From contig NC_080062.1 in assembly GCF_026212465.1 (NCBI RefSeq), forward strand, positions 4,738,865 to 4,802,864: a stretch of 64,000 nucleotides of DNA, read 5' to 3'. The position numbers were made by a program, and so were the translations under genes. Each line of letters starts with the position of its first letter. Position 1 is the first letter of the stretch. The notes under the pieces are model-generated. The model was given only the letters and a program-made list of their open reading frames with translations, had not been told where the DNA came from and made no database searches. Positions 9,440 to 22,226 of the stretch are shown here, piece by piece. This DNA is from Amaranthus tricolor. Taxonomy: Eukaryota; Streptophyta; Magnoliopsida; Caryophyllales; Amaranthaceae.

Positions 9440-9957
9440 TAGAAATTAGGATATAATGACATGACAAAAGAAAATAATGATGAAATTGTATATGATTCAT
9501 ACCTGTGGGACAATGTTTTAAAGAAGAATATTAAGTATGCTTATTTGCAAGTAACATTTTTCTGGATACATGAGGTAGATACCAAAGGTATAACCTTTCA
9601 CAAGCTAGTAAAAATCCATTCATAATTTTAGGAGATGAGAATGGAGCATAAAGCATGAAAAGGTGTGAGACAATCTTCACACTATTTCTTTTAAATTGCT
9701 ATTTGGTCGAAATTAGGGACTGTTTTTCGATGAGACGATCTCAAAATAAAGAGCTCATATGCTAATAATTATGTTAGTCGGACCATTTATCCCTTATATG
9801 GAGAGCGTTTCAAGGTAAGATCGTCTAACGTAAGAATTTGTGTTTTTGAGTACTTCATACTTGATATAGTCATATAAGTTAGTTAATTAAAGCCATCCAA
9901 AGGAAACAGTCTCAATTAAAGGGTCACGGCCTTGTCCTCTTAAATGTGCTACATTTG
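9440..9957. other. Gene-free spacer
   Basis: No coding signal. Around 9720-9830 there is a GAGACGATCTCAAAATAAAG motif, inverted 90 bp later as TAAGATCGTCT. It resembles a dispersed repeat also seen near 900 and 59340. Confidence 0.4.
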
Positions 9958-9967
9958 ACTTTTCATG

Positions 9968-10455
9968 GAAAATTTGAAACAAATAAGCAAAAATATATAT
10001 AAATAAATAACATAATAACCAACTTTTGAAACTATTTTCCAAGATAAACAGTTTTGCCTCAAACCTGAGGTTTGAGGCTATTCGCACTTAATAACAGCGA
10101 ACAAAGGCAAAGAGTTTAAAAAAAGCAAAGCGTCTGTTCGCTGTTATTGACAGCGAACAAAGCTAAAACCTAGTCAAACTGGGGGATCTGCTGTTTTTAG
10201 CTCTCATTTGTTCGCTGTTACTAACAGCGAATAAAAATTGAAGGTCAAAAATAGTCAAAGTCTTTGTTTGCTGTTAGTAACAGAGAACAAATTCTTTAAC
10301 TTTTTTGACCTCCAGTCTTTGTTCACTGTTACTAACAGTGAACAGCCCCAAACCACAGCTTTGGGAAAAAACTGCTTATCTTGGCAATTATTTTGCAAAG
10401 TTTGCTATTGTATGAATTTTTTTATAGTTTTTTTGCTTATTTGTTTCAAATTTTC
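9968..10455. mobile_element. Non-autonomous MULE with palindrome array, 488 bp
   Basis: The ends are inverted (GAAAATTTGAAACAAATAAG at the left; the same sequence inverted at the right) and are flanked by perfect ACTTTTCATG copies (9958-9967 and 10456-10465). Each subterminal region has a hairpin (CCTCAAACCTGAGGTTTGAG at the left; CCCAAAGCTGTGGTTTGG type at the right), next to five imperfect palindromes around TTCGCTGTTANTNACAGCGA between 10079 and 10345. No coding capacity. The end-module matches that of the large MULE at 51786-55065. It lies about 600 bp upstream of the TBL29 start. Confidence 0.85.
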
Positions 10456-10465
10456 ACTTTTCATG

Positions 10466-11063
10466 GCTCCTAATTTTTAAAGACACACACTCTTTACTCT
10501 TCCATCTTTTGAAAGTATGATTTATACCACCTATAAAAAGTATCGATTCTAAATTATAGATTTTAATTACATAAATAATAAATTTGAGATTGACAAAACA
10601 GTTATTTTCAAATTCCCAACTTTCACTACTGTTCAAAATAATGGTGAATTTAATTTAAATTTAAATATCAATTTTTTATAATTTTAGTCTTGTTCACTCA
10701 AAACACAATTCTTCTGTTTTTATCACCTTCTTGGTTTCTTTTCCTTCCATTGTTTGAAAATACTAATTATTAGGAGTAGTTAAGCAACGTAATAGAATTA
10801 AGCATAAAGTGCTTAGAGAAAGACAACTATCCCAATAGTTGGTTCATTTTAAAAAAATTCTTTTATCCTTTTCATCAAACAAGCCCTTATTTTCAATTGA
10901 AAATTTTTCTACAAATTCCATTCTTTTGTTTTTTTTTTTCTTGTTATCTCAATATAGTGCTTGTTTTTTCTCTGTTTTTTCACCAAACAAACCCTTATCC
11001 TCCATTATTTCTTCATTCAATCTAATGCCTAAAATTTAATCATATCTTCTTTTATCTAATACA
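10466..11063 (+). promoter_or_regulatory. Upstream region and 5' leader of TBL29
   Basis: The 600 bp between the MULE and the ATG are AT-rich with long pyrimidine runs near 10850-11000, as in many plant leaders. CTATAAAAAG at about 10533 is a possible TATA element but is far from the ATG. No other site can be supported by eye. Confidence 0.35.
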
Positions 11064-14000
11064 ATGAAGCAGAAAAAAGGAAATCTTTCGGTTTTTATAG
11101 TAGTTTCTTCAATTCTTTTATTTGCTTTTTTCATGTACAATGAAGATGTGAAATCCATTGCAGAATTCCCATTTTCTAAACAAAAAGCTCAAGAATTTCA
11201 AGGAAATAAATTTAATGATGAAAATCCAGATCAAATTAACAAAAACCCAGTTCAAATTAGGGAAAACCCAGTTCAGGAAAATGAAATTTCAGTCAAAAAT
11301 GGTGAAAGATTATCAGTTGAAGCTTCCATTGATGGAAAAACAGAGCAAGAAACAGGGGAACTGAATCCTCAAAAAAAATCAGAAAATGAAAAAGAAATTG
11401 AAATTTTTAATGAGGAAGAAAAATATGTTGAAGAAGATGATGAAGGGACTGTATTTCCACCAGAAAGTTGTGATCTTTTTACAGGAAAATGGGTTTATGA
11501 TAATATTACATATCCATTATACAAAGAAGATGAATGTGAGTTTCTTACTGCTCAAGTAACTTGTATGAGAAATGGAAGAAGAGATTCAATGTATCAAAAT
11601 TGGAGATGGCAACCAAATGATTGCAATTTACCCAAGTAAGATTGGTTATTTTTGATTGATTTTGTGATTTAATGTTAAAGACTTGTTTGTTATAACTAAC
11701 AAGGCTAATATGGTGTACACGTTGAAATGGTTTATCCCACATCGATTAATTAAAGATAGTTTATACACTTTATAAGTCATCGCCTCATCGGAACCCTTTC
11801 TTCTATTGTCATATAATTTTGGGATGGTATCTTGTATTTTCCCGTTAATATGTTGATAATCACAATAACTCCAACCTAATTTAATAGTTAATCAAACCTC
11901 TCCTAGTCTCATTTAGAGTCGCTTAATGATATTGGGATATTGTAATGTTGTTGATGATGATTTAATGTTAGGATTTATGAGTTTAATTAGAAGTGTTTTT
12001 TTGTTTTTGGGGAAGATTCAAGCCAAAATTGTTGCTAGAGAAGCTAAGAGGGAAGAGATTGATGTTTGTGGGAGATTCATTGAACAGAAATCAATGGGAA
12101 TCAATGGTGTGTTTAGTTCAATCTGTTGTTCCTCCTGGTAGAAAGAGCTTAATCAAAACTGGTTCTTTTCAAATCTTCAAAATTGAGGTACTCATTTTAG
12201 TTTTCTATAACTATATTTTTTTAAAAATAAATCATTTTATTGTTAGAAGCGTTTTATATATGAATTAAGTAGCTTAATAATTAGAATTATTAGTATATAG
12301 ACTTCTTATCTTAAAGTCATTTCATCGAGGTACATTCTCTCACAAGAATAGCGGTTAGTCATAATGATCATTAGTTCAATTACAATTTACAAGTAAAAAA
12401 TGTTGAATAGGTTCAAATTTAGAGTGTCAAAACATCAAACTAATGCTTGTGAGTGACGGTTTTTTCGAAAGGTGCATTAGATATATAGGCTAAATAATCC
12501 AATTAATACAAATTAAAAAGAGGATAAAAATTTAGGCTTTTTATTTTGACATTGCCAAAGTAGCTGAAACATCATTCAATATTAGTTAGTGGGTTAGTTT
12601 TTTCAGTTTTTGCTTTCTTTGGGTTGTATATATTGATTCATAGAAGTACACACCGTAGAAGTTAAAGAGGTGGTTTTTTTAACATAAAGTGATCAAATCG
12701 ATGATGACGAATCATGATTTCTTCAGAATAATATTTTTTTTGTCTAATTCTAAAATGGAACAGTTTTTTAGAAATTAAAAAAAATTGTCGGCTGATATAT
12801 GGGTTCACGAAATTTTGTTTAGTTGGCCATAAATGATAGAAAAATTAATGCAGATGTCGGAAGTATTAAATATGCAAAATAAAAAGATTCCGGTATTGTC
12901 TTAATTTAAAATTGTCTTAATTTAAAAGTAAATATTACTTTTCATAAAATTTTATGAGTTCGATTCGCACATAATTTTCCTTCTTTACGGATCCTACCAT
13001 GTATGATGAAAAAAGTACAAAATAAAAAATTGAGTGTAATAACTAGTGAAACCAATTACCACTTATCATTCAAGCTTATATTATATATTATAGTTAATGT
13101 GTAAGAAAAATAGAAGTATAAGTATAGGAGAATGAGCTTGAATCGTCTAATTTCATATTTTAATAATTTTTTATAATTTCTAATTATATATAATTAAAAT
13201 ATAAATACTTAAACTAACGTTTTTAATTACATTAAAAAATAAAATATAACAAATATAATTTAATTGATGATTATGTAATGGTTTGTTCCATTTTGTCCTG
13301 CTCACAATTATCAAAATACCATTTACATTGTCATTAGTGCAAAACGGCAAACCCTCCCTCTTAAGTCTTAGGTGCAATGATAACCATAGTAAAATCCGGA
13401 ACAAAAGATACATGTAGCATTAGAAGTTATATACATGTAGCTTTATACTGAAAAATACATGTAGCATTAGAAGTTATATAGATACAAGTAGAGCTTTACA
13501 TTCTAGTGTTCATGCAGATTTTGAGTATGATATTTTAAATCGGGTTAAATATCTTGCAATCTGATTTGATATATGCATAAGTGTTATTTCGAGTTGAGTC
13601 TAGTCGAGCCATAACTTATTTTTGTTAATCAGGTCATTTATATATATTTCTACGTCTAAGAATTCATTATATGATTGTTGGTTGATCATCATCATCCTAC
13701 CCAGTATATCCCACTCTTAAAAAGCTAAGGTCAAGGTCTGGGGAGGGAAGAACGGCTGCAACTCATACCCATAGAGGAGAGCACGGCCAAAGGAGCCCCC
13801 CGACTCGAGAAAGATAAAGAGACGCGAAAAACACACGCAAGACAGCTGAAAGGCCTATAGACAGAAGGACCACTACAAAAGAATACAAAGAACTAAATAG
13901 AAAGGACCACTGAAAGGCCTATCCCTAGTCAGGTCCGCAGAGAGGTTTAACTCCTGCAAGTCTACTCTTATTTGCTCATCCCAAGTTCTCTTTGGTCTAC

Positions 14001-16989
14001 CAAGACTCCTCTTACCATCTACTATAATGCTTTCTACCCTCCTCACAGGGGCGTCGAAAGTCTTCCTCTGCACATGACCAAACCACCTCAATCTATTCTC
14101 TCGCATTTTTTTCAGATATAGGGGCTACCCCTAGTTTGTCCCTAAACTCTTGGTTCCTAATTCTATCCATCAAAGTGTGCCCACACATTCACCTCAGCAT
14201 ACGCATTTCTGTAACTTTCATTTTATGTTCGAAAATCTTCTTTACAGGCCAACATTAAAGCAGGTCTGATTGCCGCCCGGTATAATTTTCCTTTTAACTT
14301 GCTTGGGAATTTCCTATCACATAACACTTGCGGTGGCTGCTCGCCACTTAAGTCAACCCGCCTATATGCGATGCTTTATATCCCCGTCAATCTCCCCATC
14401 CCTTTGGATGATCGATCTCAAATATTTGTACCTGGTTGTGCTCTTAACTACAGTATCATCGATGGACACCTCTGTTCCACCTACCGGTGATGTCTCACTA
14501 AAGTCACATCTCAAATACTTGGTCTTCGTACGGCTGATATGCAAACCTTTACCTTTTAAAGCTTCCCTTCACTCATCCAATTTGTTACTAACCTCCTCTC
14601 TAGTTTCTGCTACCAACACTATGTCGTCCGCGAATATCATGCACCACGGCACCGTCTCCCAAAAAGATTTAGAAATCTCTTCCATTATGACAGTAAAGAT
14701 GAAAGGGCTTAGAGCCGATCCCTGATGTAGTCCCACTTTAACCGGAAACGGCTCTATTATCCCACCGGTGTTTGAATGCTAGTCGAAACGCTGTCATACA
14801 TATCCCGTATGACCTCAATATACATTGGAGAAATACCTCTAGCTTTGAGGCTATCCCAAATAACCCGTCGTGGCATGCTATTATACGCTTTCTCCAAGTC
14901 AATGAACATCATATGCAGATCTTTCTTTCGCTCCCTATATTTCTCCATCAGTCTCCTCAAAATATGAATTGCCTCAGTGGTTGACCTTCCTGGCATAAAA
15001 CCGAATTGGTGCTCTCTAATCACCGTTTCCTGTCTAAGTTTTCCCTCTATCACTCTTTCCCACAATTTCATTGTGTGGCTTAGAAGTTTGATACCTCTGT
15101 AGTTGCCGCATAACGCATCGCCTTTGTTCTTAAACAGAGGTACTAGTATGCTATTCCTCCATTCTTCTGGCATCTTATGTGTCCTCAAAATAACATTAAA
15201 AAGGTTAGTCAACCAACGGATACCCTCCTCTCCTAAACCTTTCCACACCTCAATTGGGATGTTATCTAACCCGACTGCCTTTGTTGTTATTATTTGTTGT
15301 TTTCATTTTGACATTTTTAATATAACTGTAAATCTGTAATGGCTATAAATTATAAATATTATTATTAACATTTACGAAAGTAATTGATTTTGGTAATTAA
15401 TTATAAGTTTTATTTCAATTAAATCATATACCATTTTCTAAAAAACGTACTTGAGTTCAATTTTTATTGTCTTCCTCTCTAACTCAAACCCCTAAAAAAA
15501 GTTGATTTTAAAAACCCATCTACTTACTAACCTTTTTCTCTAATCGACATAACTTTTCAAATTAATAGCAATGCCATTGGCATTGTGATAGTGATAAGCC
15601 ACCCACTCTTAAAAAAGATACATTGTGGGGCCAATTAGTAAGCAATTATCATATGATGAAAAAGTATATAATTTACAATTTACATACTCCTTAAATCATT
15701 GTAGTTGGGGATGTGTATATTAAATCTACAACTACTTTAATTTGCTTGAAAGTAAACCTAATTTAACAGTGAAGTATATGATCTGTTATTGGCTGAGTGC
15801 AGGACTACAATGCTACAGTGGAGTTCTACTGGGCCCCATTTTTAGTGGAGTCAAATTCAGATGATCCTAGGAAGCATAGCATATTGAACAGGATCATCAT
15901 GCCTGAATCAATCAATAAACATGCTATTAATTGGAAGAATGTGGATTATCTCATCTTTAACACCTACATTTGGTGGATGAACACTTCTCTCATGAAAGTT
16001 TTGTAAGTGCAAATTATTCCTATTTGTTTTATACTAAATTTACTAAATTTTAAGGCTATAATTCGCAAATTTTTCTGAACTAAATGTCTTAATATTTTGG
16101 CGTTGATTGCTTCATAGGCGAGGATCGTTTGATGAAGGAGCAACCGAGTATGACGAGTTTGAGAGGCCGGTAGCGTATGCAAGGGTATTGAAGACATGGT
16201 CTGAATGGGTAGACAAAAACATCGATCCTAATCGTACCACCGTCTTCTTCATGAGCATGTCTCCTCTACACATCAAGTAATTTTTTTAATGCTTATTGTT
16301 CTCATTAGTCCTCAAATGTGAGTATAACCCACTAGAAGGGTTACAAACGTCACTCGAAATAAATATTCAAATTGAAGTCCCTAACTAAAAACCATGCTCT
16401 GATACCATGTTAGAATTTAAAAAATATATGGGTTTGGACAACGCAATCAAGAAGGAGAAGTAACACACACAAACTCAAAGGAGGTTCATCACTAAAACTA
16501 ATTAATAGTAGTAGGAGTTATTTCTCAAGTTTATAAAGTGTCATATCCTCATCTCTTTTTCCGCTGTGAAACAACTTACATATGAATAATAATGGACAAT
16601 TTAATAACTTATATGTAAACTTTATTTTTTACAGGAGTTTGGATTGGGACAACCCTAATGGTATACAATGTGCTCTAGAGACGACGCCCATATTGAACAC
16701 AACGATGCCATTGAACGTAGGCACAGACATACAACTATTAAGACTAGCCCACAACGTTACGCAGTCGATGAAGAGGGTTGTTGTGAACTTCCTCAACATA
16801 ACAACATTGTCCGAGTATCGTAAAGATGCACACACGTCAGTATACACCATAAGGCAGGGCAAATTGTTGAATAGAGAGCAACAGGCAGACCCTCAAAATT
16901 TTGCTGATTGTATTCATTGGTGCCTTCCTGGCCTACCTGATATATGGAATGAGTTCCTTTACGCTAAGATTATCTCCCGTCCCACGTGA
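11064..16989 (+). CDS. TBL29: Xylan O-acetyltransferase, TBL29/ESKIMO1-type
   Basis: Golgi type II membrane enzyme that transfers acetyl groups to O-2/O-3 of xylan xylose during secondary-wall formation. Exons 11064-11635, 12016-12187, 15803-16002, 16118-16276 and 16635-16989 join in phase to 485 codons plus stop, very close to the length I recall for Arabidopsis ESK1 (487). The N-terminus [20 protein letters not shown] with [15 protein letters not shown] is nearly diagnostic of ESK1. A single helix (about residues 8-26) is followed by an acidic, Gln/Lys-rich stem. The PMR5N part starts at [12 protein letters not shown] (about residue 136). The GDSL-type motif [10 protein letters not shown] has its Ser at 212. 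The DxxH motif is [12 protein letters not shown], Asp459/His462. No lesions seen; all introns are GT-AG. Intron 2 is stretched to 3.6 kb by a LINE. It converges with APC1. Confidence 0.95.
12188..13677. other. TBL29 intron 2, 5' part
   Basis: AT-rich intron sequence with no coding signal. A 26-bp unit beginning ATACATGTAGCATTAGAAGT is duplicated at about 13408 and 13455, a local tandem duplication. Confidence 0.4.
13678..15295 (-). mobile_element. 5'-truncated LINE (RTE-like reverse transcriptase)
   Basis: Read on the minus strand, the piece 15248-14757 encodes reverse-transcriptase blocks: [58 protein letters not shown] and [20 protein letters not shown]. The catalytic box reads FADD at 14623-14634. 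The thumb/C-terminal block [11 protein letters not shown] with [10 protein letters not shown] lies at 14106-13990. The element is dead: the frame shifts between pieces and a TGA stands near 14570. The 3' end near 13680-13705 has an ATGATGATGAT run, as in RTE-type tails. The 5' half, including the endonuclease, is missing. It is inserted antisense in TBL29 intron 2. Confidence 0.85.
15296..15802. other. TBL29 intron 2, 3' part
   Basis: AT-rich sequence ending in the acceptor GGCTGAGTGCAG. No further element recognised. Confidence 0.4.
16320..16580 (-). mobile_element. LTR-retrotransposon remnant with tRNA-Met primer site
   Basis: Read on the minus strand, an LTR-type end (TTCTAACA) is followed directly by TGGTATCAGAGC at about 16400, the standard primer-binding site complementary to initiator tRNA-Met. 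On the plus strand the putative LTR starts TGTTAGAATTT at about 16409. The other end and any coding part are not recognisable, so this is a remnant or a TRIM-like fragment inside TBL29 intron 4. Confidence 0.55.
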
Positions 16990-18093
16990 CTCGTGTTCTT
17001 GGTCACGTGAAAATTTTTTTTCATTTTGTGCGGTAACCTGACTTTTCAACTTTTTCACGTGGTAGACAAATATTTTTCTAAATGTGATGGTGACCCGATC
17101 TTTTTAAATATTTTTTGTCTATCACGTGAAAAAACTAAAAAGCTCAGGGTCAACACATGATTTTTTTTATTAAGGTGTCTAAAATTTTTAGATTAAGTTT
17201 TTGAAAGGTGGAAAGTTGGGAGCTTGGGCAAGAGATTGCAACTAGTTCATTTGTACTCCTATCGTGTAGAGAAAAGAATAAGGAAAAAAGAGAAAGGTTA
17301 TAGAAAAGTTTTTTAGTTTTCAAAAAGATTTCAAAAGTTAGGGTTTAAATTTCCTTGACGAGAAGAAAGAAATTGAAGATGTAATGTATGATTCATCAAG
17401 AAAAAAAATAGAAAGTAAGAAATGTATAGAGGAGTTTTTAGCTCCAAAAACAGTTCATCTTTCTTCTTTTGGTATAAATGAGTCTTTTTTTGGTAAAAAA
17501 AATTATTGTATAGAATTTTAATTGTCTATAATATTGGCGATTCTATTTGTGCAATAAACTTCAAAATTTTTTGTACATTGACATTATGTAAAATCTTCAA
17601 TCATTCCATGCATCATCTAATCATAATCAAGGTTTAACTTACAAAAGGTGAAAAGTTTAAATTAACTCCCATAAGCTCCAATGAAGACCTACCAAATGGA
17701 AAAACTGGTAAAATGAAAGAATTCACCATTATGCCAAAGCTTTAATACCATTAATATAGTATCGGCAAATAAACTAAGGCAAAAAAAAAAAGCACTTTTT
17801 TATTGCTTTGTTTCCTAGCAAGTAAATATAAATTAGTAATCAGCTATGAAATACACAAAAATTGGTATCGATTACAACAGGGCAAACCTACACTCTAAAC
17901 TATGCTTGTACAGCGGTAATTATGTACATTGGCCGGATCTCCGCAGCCATCCCATCAAACTAACCAGAAAGCAATGATTCAGACAGATTAAACATACAGA
18001 ACTGTTTTAAACGCATCTGTATTTGTTTTTACATGGGATCTTTTTTCAGTTAGATCGTAATCGGACATCAAGATCAACAGCCATCCCAACGAA
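16990..18093. other. Convergent intergenic region, 3' ends of TBL29 and APC1
   Basis: Both genes end here tail to tail. Four CACGTG-type hexamers lie at 16982-17130. Two of them form the arms of a hairpin: TTTTTCACGTGGTAGACAAA at about 17051 pairs with TTTGTCTATCACGTGAAAAA at about 17112. That could be a small MITE in the TBL29 3' UTR or downstream. No gene or RNA seen; polyadenylation sites were not assigned. Confidence 0.5.
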
Positions 18094-21000
18094 CTAATGA
18101 GAAAGCAATAATTTATCAATCTCAGAGATCACGGTCACATGAATTCGAGGAAATAACAAGCGTAACAAAGGGATTGCAGATGATTTCTTGAGCTTGGGTT
18201 TTATCTTCTCAATTGCTGTCCGTATTACAGTTGAAGATGGTACAGAAAACCATTGAAGATACCACGATAATAATATAGAACTTTTTTTACCGTGGAACTT
18301 GTCATTTGGCCATCCTCCAGTAGTCAAATATTTACATAAGTCAGCCTGCATTTCATCGGAATTGCAGAAGAGCTCCTCTACGCGCTTCCTTAGAGACCCC
18401 AAAAACTTTGGTTGGACAATGCCGTCTCTTGAAGAGGATAATCTTCCTCTAAGCAAGGCCTCATTGTAGGCTATTACAAGCTGCATGGACAAGCAATGCA
18501 TATATGTTATTAAAAGCATATATGGATAACACTCGTACAAAAATATGTAGTAGCTAATGAAGTAAATACCTTTAAATTAGATATGCAGAGGGAATCAAAG
18601 AAAGTGATGGTGTTGTCTGTAACCTGATCAGTAATTGATCTAATCATTGTATACAATGATATGTAGACCTGCATGATTTTCGACATGAATCAAATAACTA
18701 GAGAAGAAATATATTTACGTATTCTGTCAATCTGACGTTTTCCCATCACCATGATTTGTCGTATGGAAAGAACATGCAGACGAAACTATACCTGCAAAAG
18801 AGCTGGTCTATCTTTGCTGACACACTCAAATAAAACTTGCAAACTGAATTCATGGAAATCAACATCTGACCTGTGACCCAGACAAAGATATAGTTTAATA
18901 CCAACACAAACAAATTCTCTAAAACAGAGTGCAATCAAGACTTGAAGGAGACAGTCACTCGGCAATCAGAGTTCATAATTCAGAAGAGTAAGGCTACACA
19001 TGCTTAACACCCCCATAGTACAAAAATGCGGTAACAGTTGCGATCGCAGTAATGATACGGTGAAGCAATAACGAGAGGGATGCTAGAATGTTGCTTAAAA
19101 AACTTTTTTTACAGCAATGAAATGTGTGGTTGTGTAATACTTATATGAGTAATGCATGAGCATGGCTTCCCATTGTCACATGTAGTCATGCCGCCGCACC
19201 CCCCCCCCCTCCCCCCTTCAGGCTTCAGCCTCCAAACACATCAAGATAGCTAGATTAATGACAATTTCACATAACTTTATCGACTTCGCATTATAGAATT
19301 TGAGAATAAAGTTTATTTTACTCTTTAGTCTAATTGCAACACCCTGACCTCTTACGGATCAGTGATAAATCTTTGCCTCCATCGAGAATGGATATAGCTA
19401 TAATAGTCTAATACTTCAAAAAATAATAGCAACACATTATCTAACACATGCTTCCGTATAATACAAAACAGCCATATGCGAAAGCAATAATTAACTCAAA
19501 AACCTTGCAGGAAAAGAAAAAAAATCACTATTCACATCTTCATACAGATTTATGTGCTCAATACAAACATTTTTCTGATATTCAAGGAATAAATTAGTAC
19601 AGTTCCACAGTCCACAGTCTACCTGTTTTTCCAGGATGAGTCACAGCAAAGCTGAGCAAAAGCAATTAAGCTTGGATCTGAAGAAAATGTGCTAACCAAG
19701 TGATCAACATTACTGGAACCTGGCTCAGGACTCCTATTGATTTTGGGATCACAAAAACTCATGCTTGTCAAGCTGAATGCCTGCACATAGATAAATTGAG
19801 TCTTAATACCTATAGCCCTATGGTTTATAGTTGCAGATCTTGGCAGCACTACATCGAACAAATGAAAATTACACTAAGATCCAGAGAAGATAAGTATTTT
19901 CTTATTTGTATACAAACCTTGTTCATTGCTCGTGATATTAATGATTGACATCCAACAGGATCATCCACATAGGAACATGCTCCAACCTTTCTCTTAATAT
20001 AAAGAATACCAGAATTGAATGGGTGATTCTTGTCACCAGAAAGCCACCAAGGTTTATCTGTGTGCATATAACAGTCACAAAATTATTTTTTTTTTCTTAA
20101 TGATCGACCCCTAAAAAGTGTAAACAATAACACATGAACTACCTTCAGGAGTGAGCTCTATGACTTGGGGCCAGTACCGTGGACCACAAACACGAACTCT
20201 TTTCAGCTGCAAGCAACAGAACTCTTAAGTTCATTAAAGTTAAAACAGTTAAGAAAAGTAGTGGCTATTTTTATTACAGAACTTAAATACGATCAAGATA
20301 TTGATATGATGAATAAAAGAACACTGAACCAGCATTTTGAGGATCTCTTTCCCTTGCTATCAAGGATCTTATATCCAAGCAATTAAAGCAAGGCGAAAAA
20401 ACACCCTGAATTTAAATAGATATTTGAACTTACAATGACACGTTCTGGAAGTAGGCAAGGTGTGACCTCACAAAAACTGGTCTCTGCATGATGTTCAGTT
20501 TCCTTTACAGTAACTTCTAGAGGGGCATAGACAGGTAAGCCAGTATCAACATCAACTGTTTGAATCCAACGAGCTTCTGTAGCAAGGACATAGAAGTGCC
20601 TATATGCCTTGAAGAAAGCAGGTGCAACATTTCAGAAAAAGAATAGTAACTAGATCATGAGTAATCAAGTGTATTTATGAATAATGAAAATCTAAAGACC
20701 CGGCATAAAAAAAAGCTCCAAGAGATGGGAGTTTTGACAACTAATTTTAGCTAGCTACTTTAATTTCCATCCATATTGATAGCGGAATACAAAATCTTTT
20801 ACCCCTCACCCACCCATGGAAGAGCGAAGGAAATTCAGTGGTAATCTACGCATAAGGAAACAATTAGCAGTAATCAACAATAACACAGCCTTGAAACGTC
20901 ACAAATGAAACTAAAACACTGTGCCATACTTTTCAACAAATAATTAGCTAAACAAGTATGGGTACCTGAAGATGGCAGCGATTATCATTAGTACCCGTGG

Positions 21001-22187
21001 GAAAACGAGGATAGAGAGTGACCAATAAAGCCGCAATAGCACTTTTACTAGAAGAAAATGACTGCATTCCTCCTCCAAGAAACAAAAAGCCAATTGCGAG
21101 GCTTACCTACATCAACGTAGCAGAATAAAATTACTCTGACTTTGGTTATTGACATTTAATTGTGGTAATGGGAATGACATTTAGTTTTTTTTCATATAAT
21201 GTGTTATGCCATTCTCTTGGTAGTGAAGCTCTCATCCTCAAACCTATGTTTTTCTTCATAATTTTTCATTACCACATAATACCACCTTTTCAACTTTTCA
21301 AGTGGTATATGGTAATGGATGAGAATGTATTCAGTGACGAAAAAGAATGATAAGAATAGGACAAGATTGAATAAGCAGAAGACTCAAATTATAAAACGAA
21401 ACTATATATGCTTTATTCACATTTTTCGATTATTAACTGAAATATGCAACACAAAAACAAAATTTCTGCAATATATGAATGGAGCAAATGCAGCATAGAA
21501 TAAGATAAGAATGGCAGAGCCATATACAGTAACTAAATGGGGTAATGTCATGTACAACCTAGATAGTTGACTAAGTTAATGCCACAATAAATGTAGGATT
21601 TAATACTCGTAATTCCTATTGGCACTTGCCGATAATTCATAATGACTATGAAAAGCCTTGACTGTGACACACTGATGGCTTTAGCTATATTTCAAATTTT
21701 CCAAGACAGACAGGCATTTGAGTACAGCAGAAAAGTGATAGACTTGATTTACAGAAACCCCATTTCTACGTCACATACTCACATGTCCAATAAAGCCAAT
21801 GAGTTTCAAATATATATTCCCTTGAACAATAAAGATTTGAGATTCCTCAAACATAAAAATCCAATTTTACGAAGCCAATTTTTTGGCGAAAATTGCATTT
21901 TAAGAAAAGTCATTGAAGAGAGACGAAGAGACAATCATTGAAGAGAGACGAAGAGACAATCACATTAATTTTATATTGACTAAAAACACAGTTGCAAGAT
22001 AGTGCATGCAAAAAAGAGTGAAACAGATGATGATGTCCTGGGAATTTGAAACTAGCACCACACTCAAACACCCTCTCCACCCTGCCTCAGACATCAGATG
22101 TGATGCATAGTTTAGTTTGCTTTTATATGTTCTGAATTTTACATCCAACACATAGAAATTCCCAGGGAAATAAAGATAGATGGATAG

Positions 22188-22226
<39 letters not shown>

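Noticed and set aside
10079..10345. CRISPR-like array of spaced repeats
   Set aside because: The repeats are palindromes of unequal spacing inside a MULE with a 10-bp target duplication in a plant genome; no cas genes or conserved-length spacers.
11158..11364. Second frame within TBL29 exon 1
   Set aside because: Overlaps the stem region of TBL29 in another frame; Lys/Gln-rich by-product.
13873..15248. Functional reverse transcriptase gene
   Set aside because: 5' half and endonuclease missing, frame broken between blocks, and a stop near 14570.
14270..15339. Plus-strand frames up to 151 codons
   Set aside because: Antisense shadows of the LINE reverse transcriptase.
16395..16412. tRNA gene 3' end (GCTCTGATACCA)
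   Set aside because: No cloverleaf around it; the position next to an LTR end makes it a primer-binding site.
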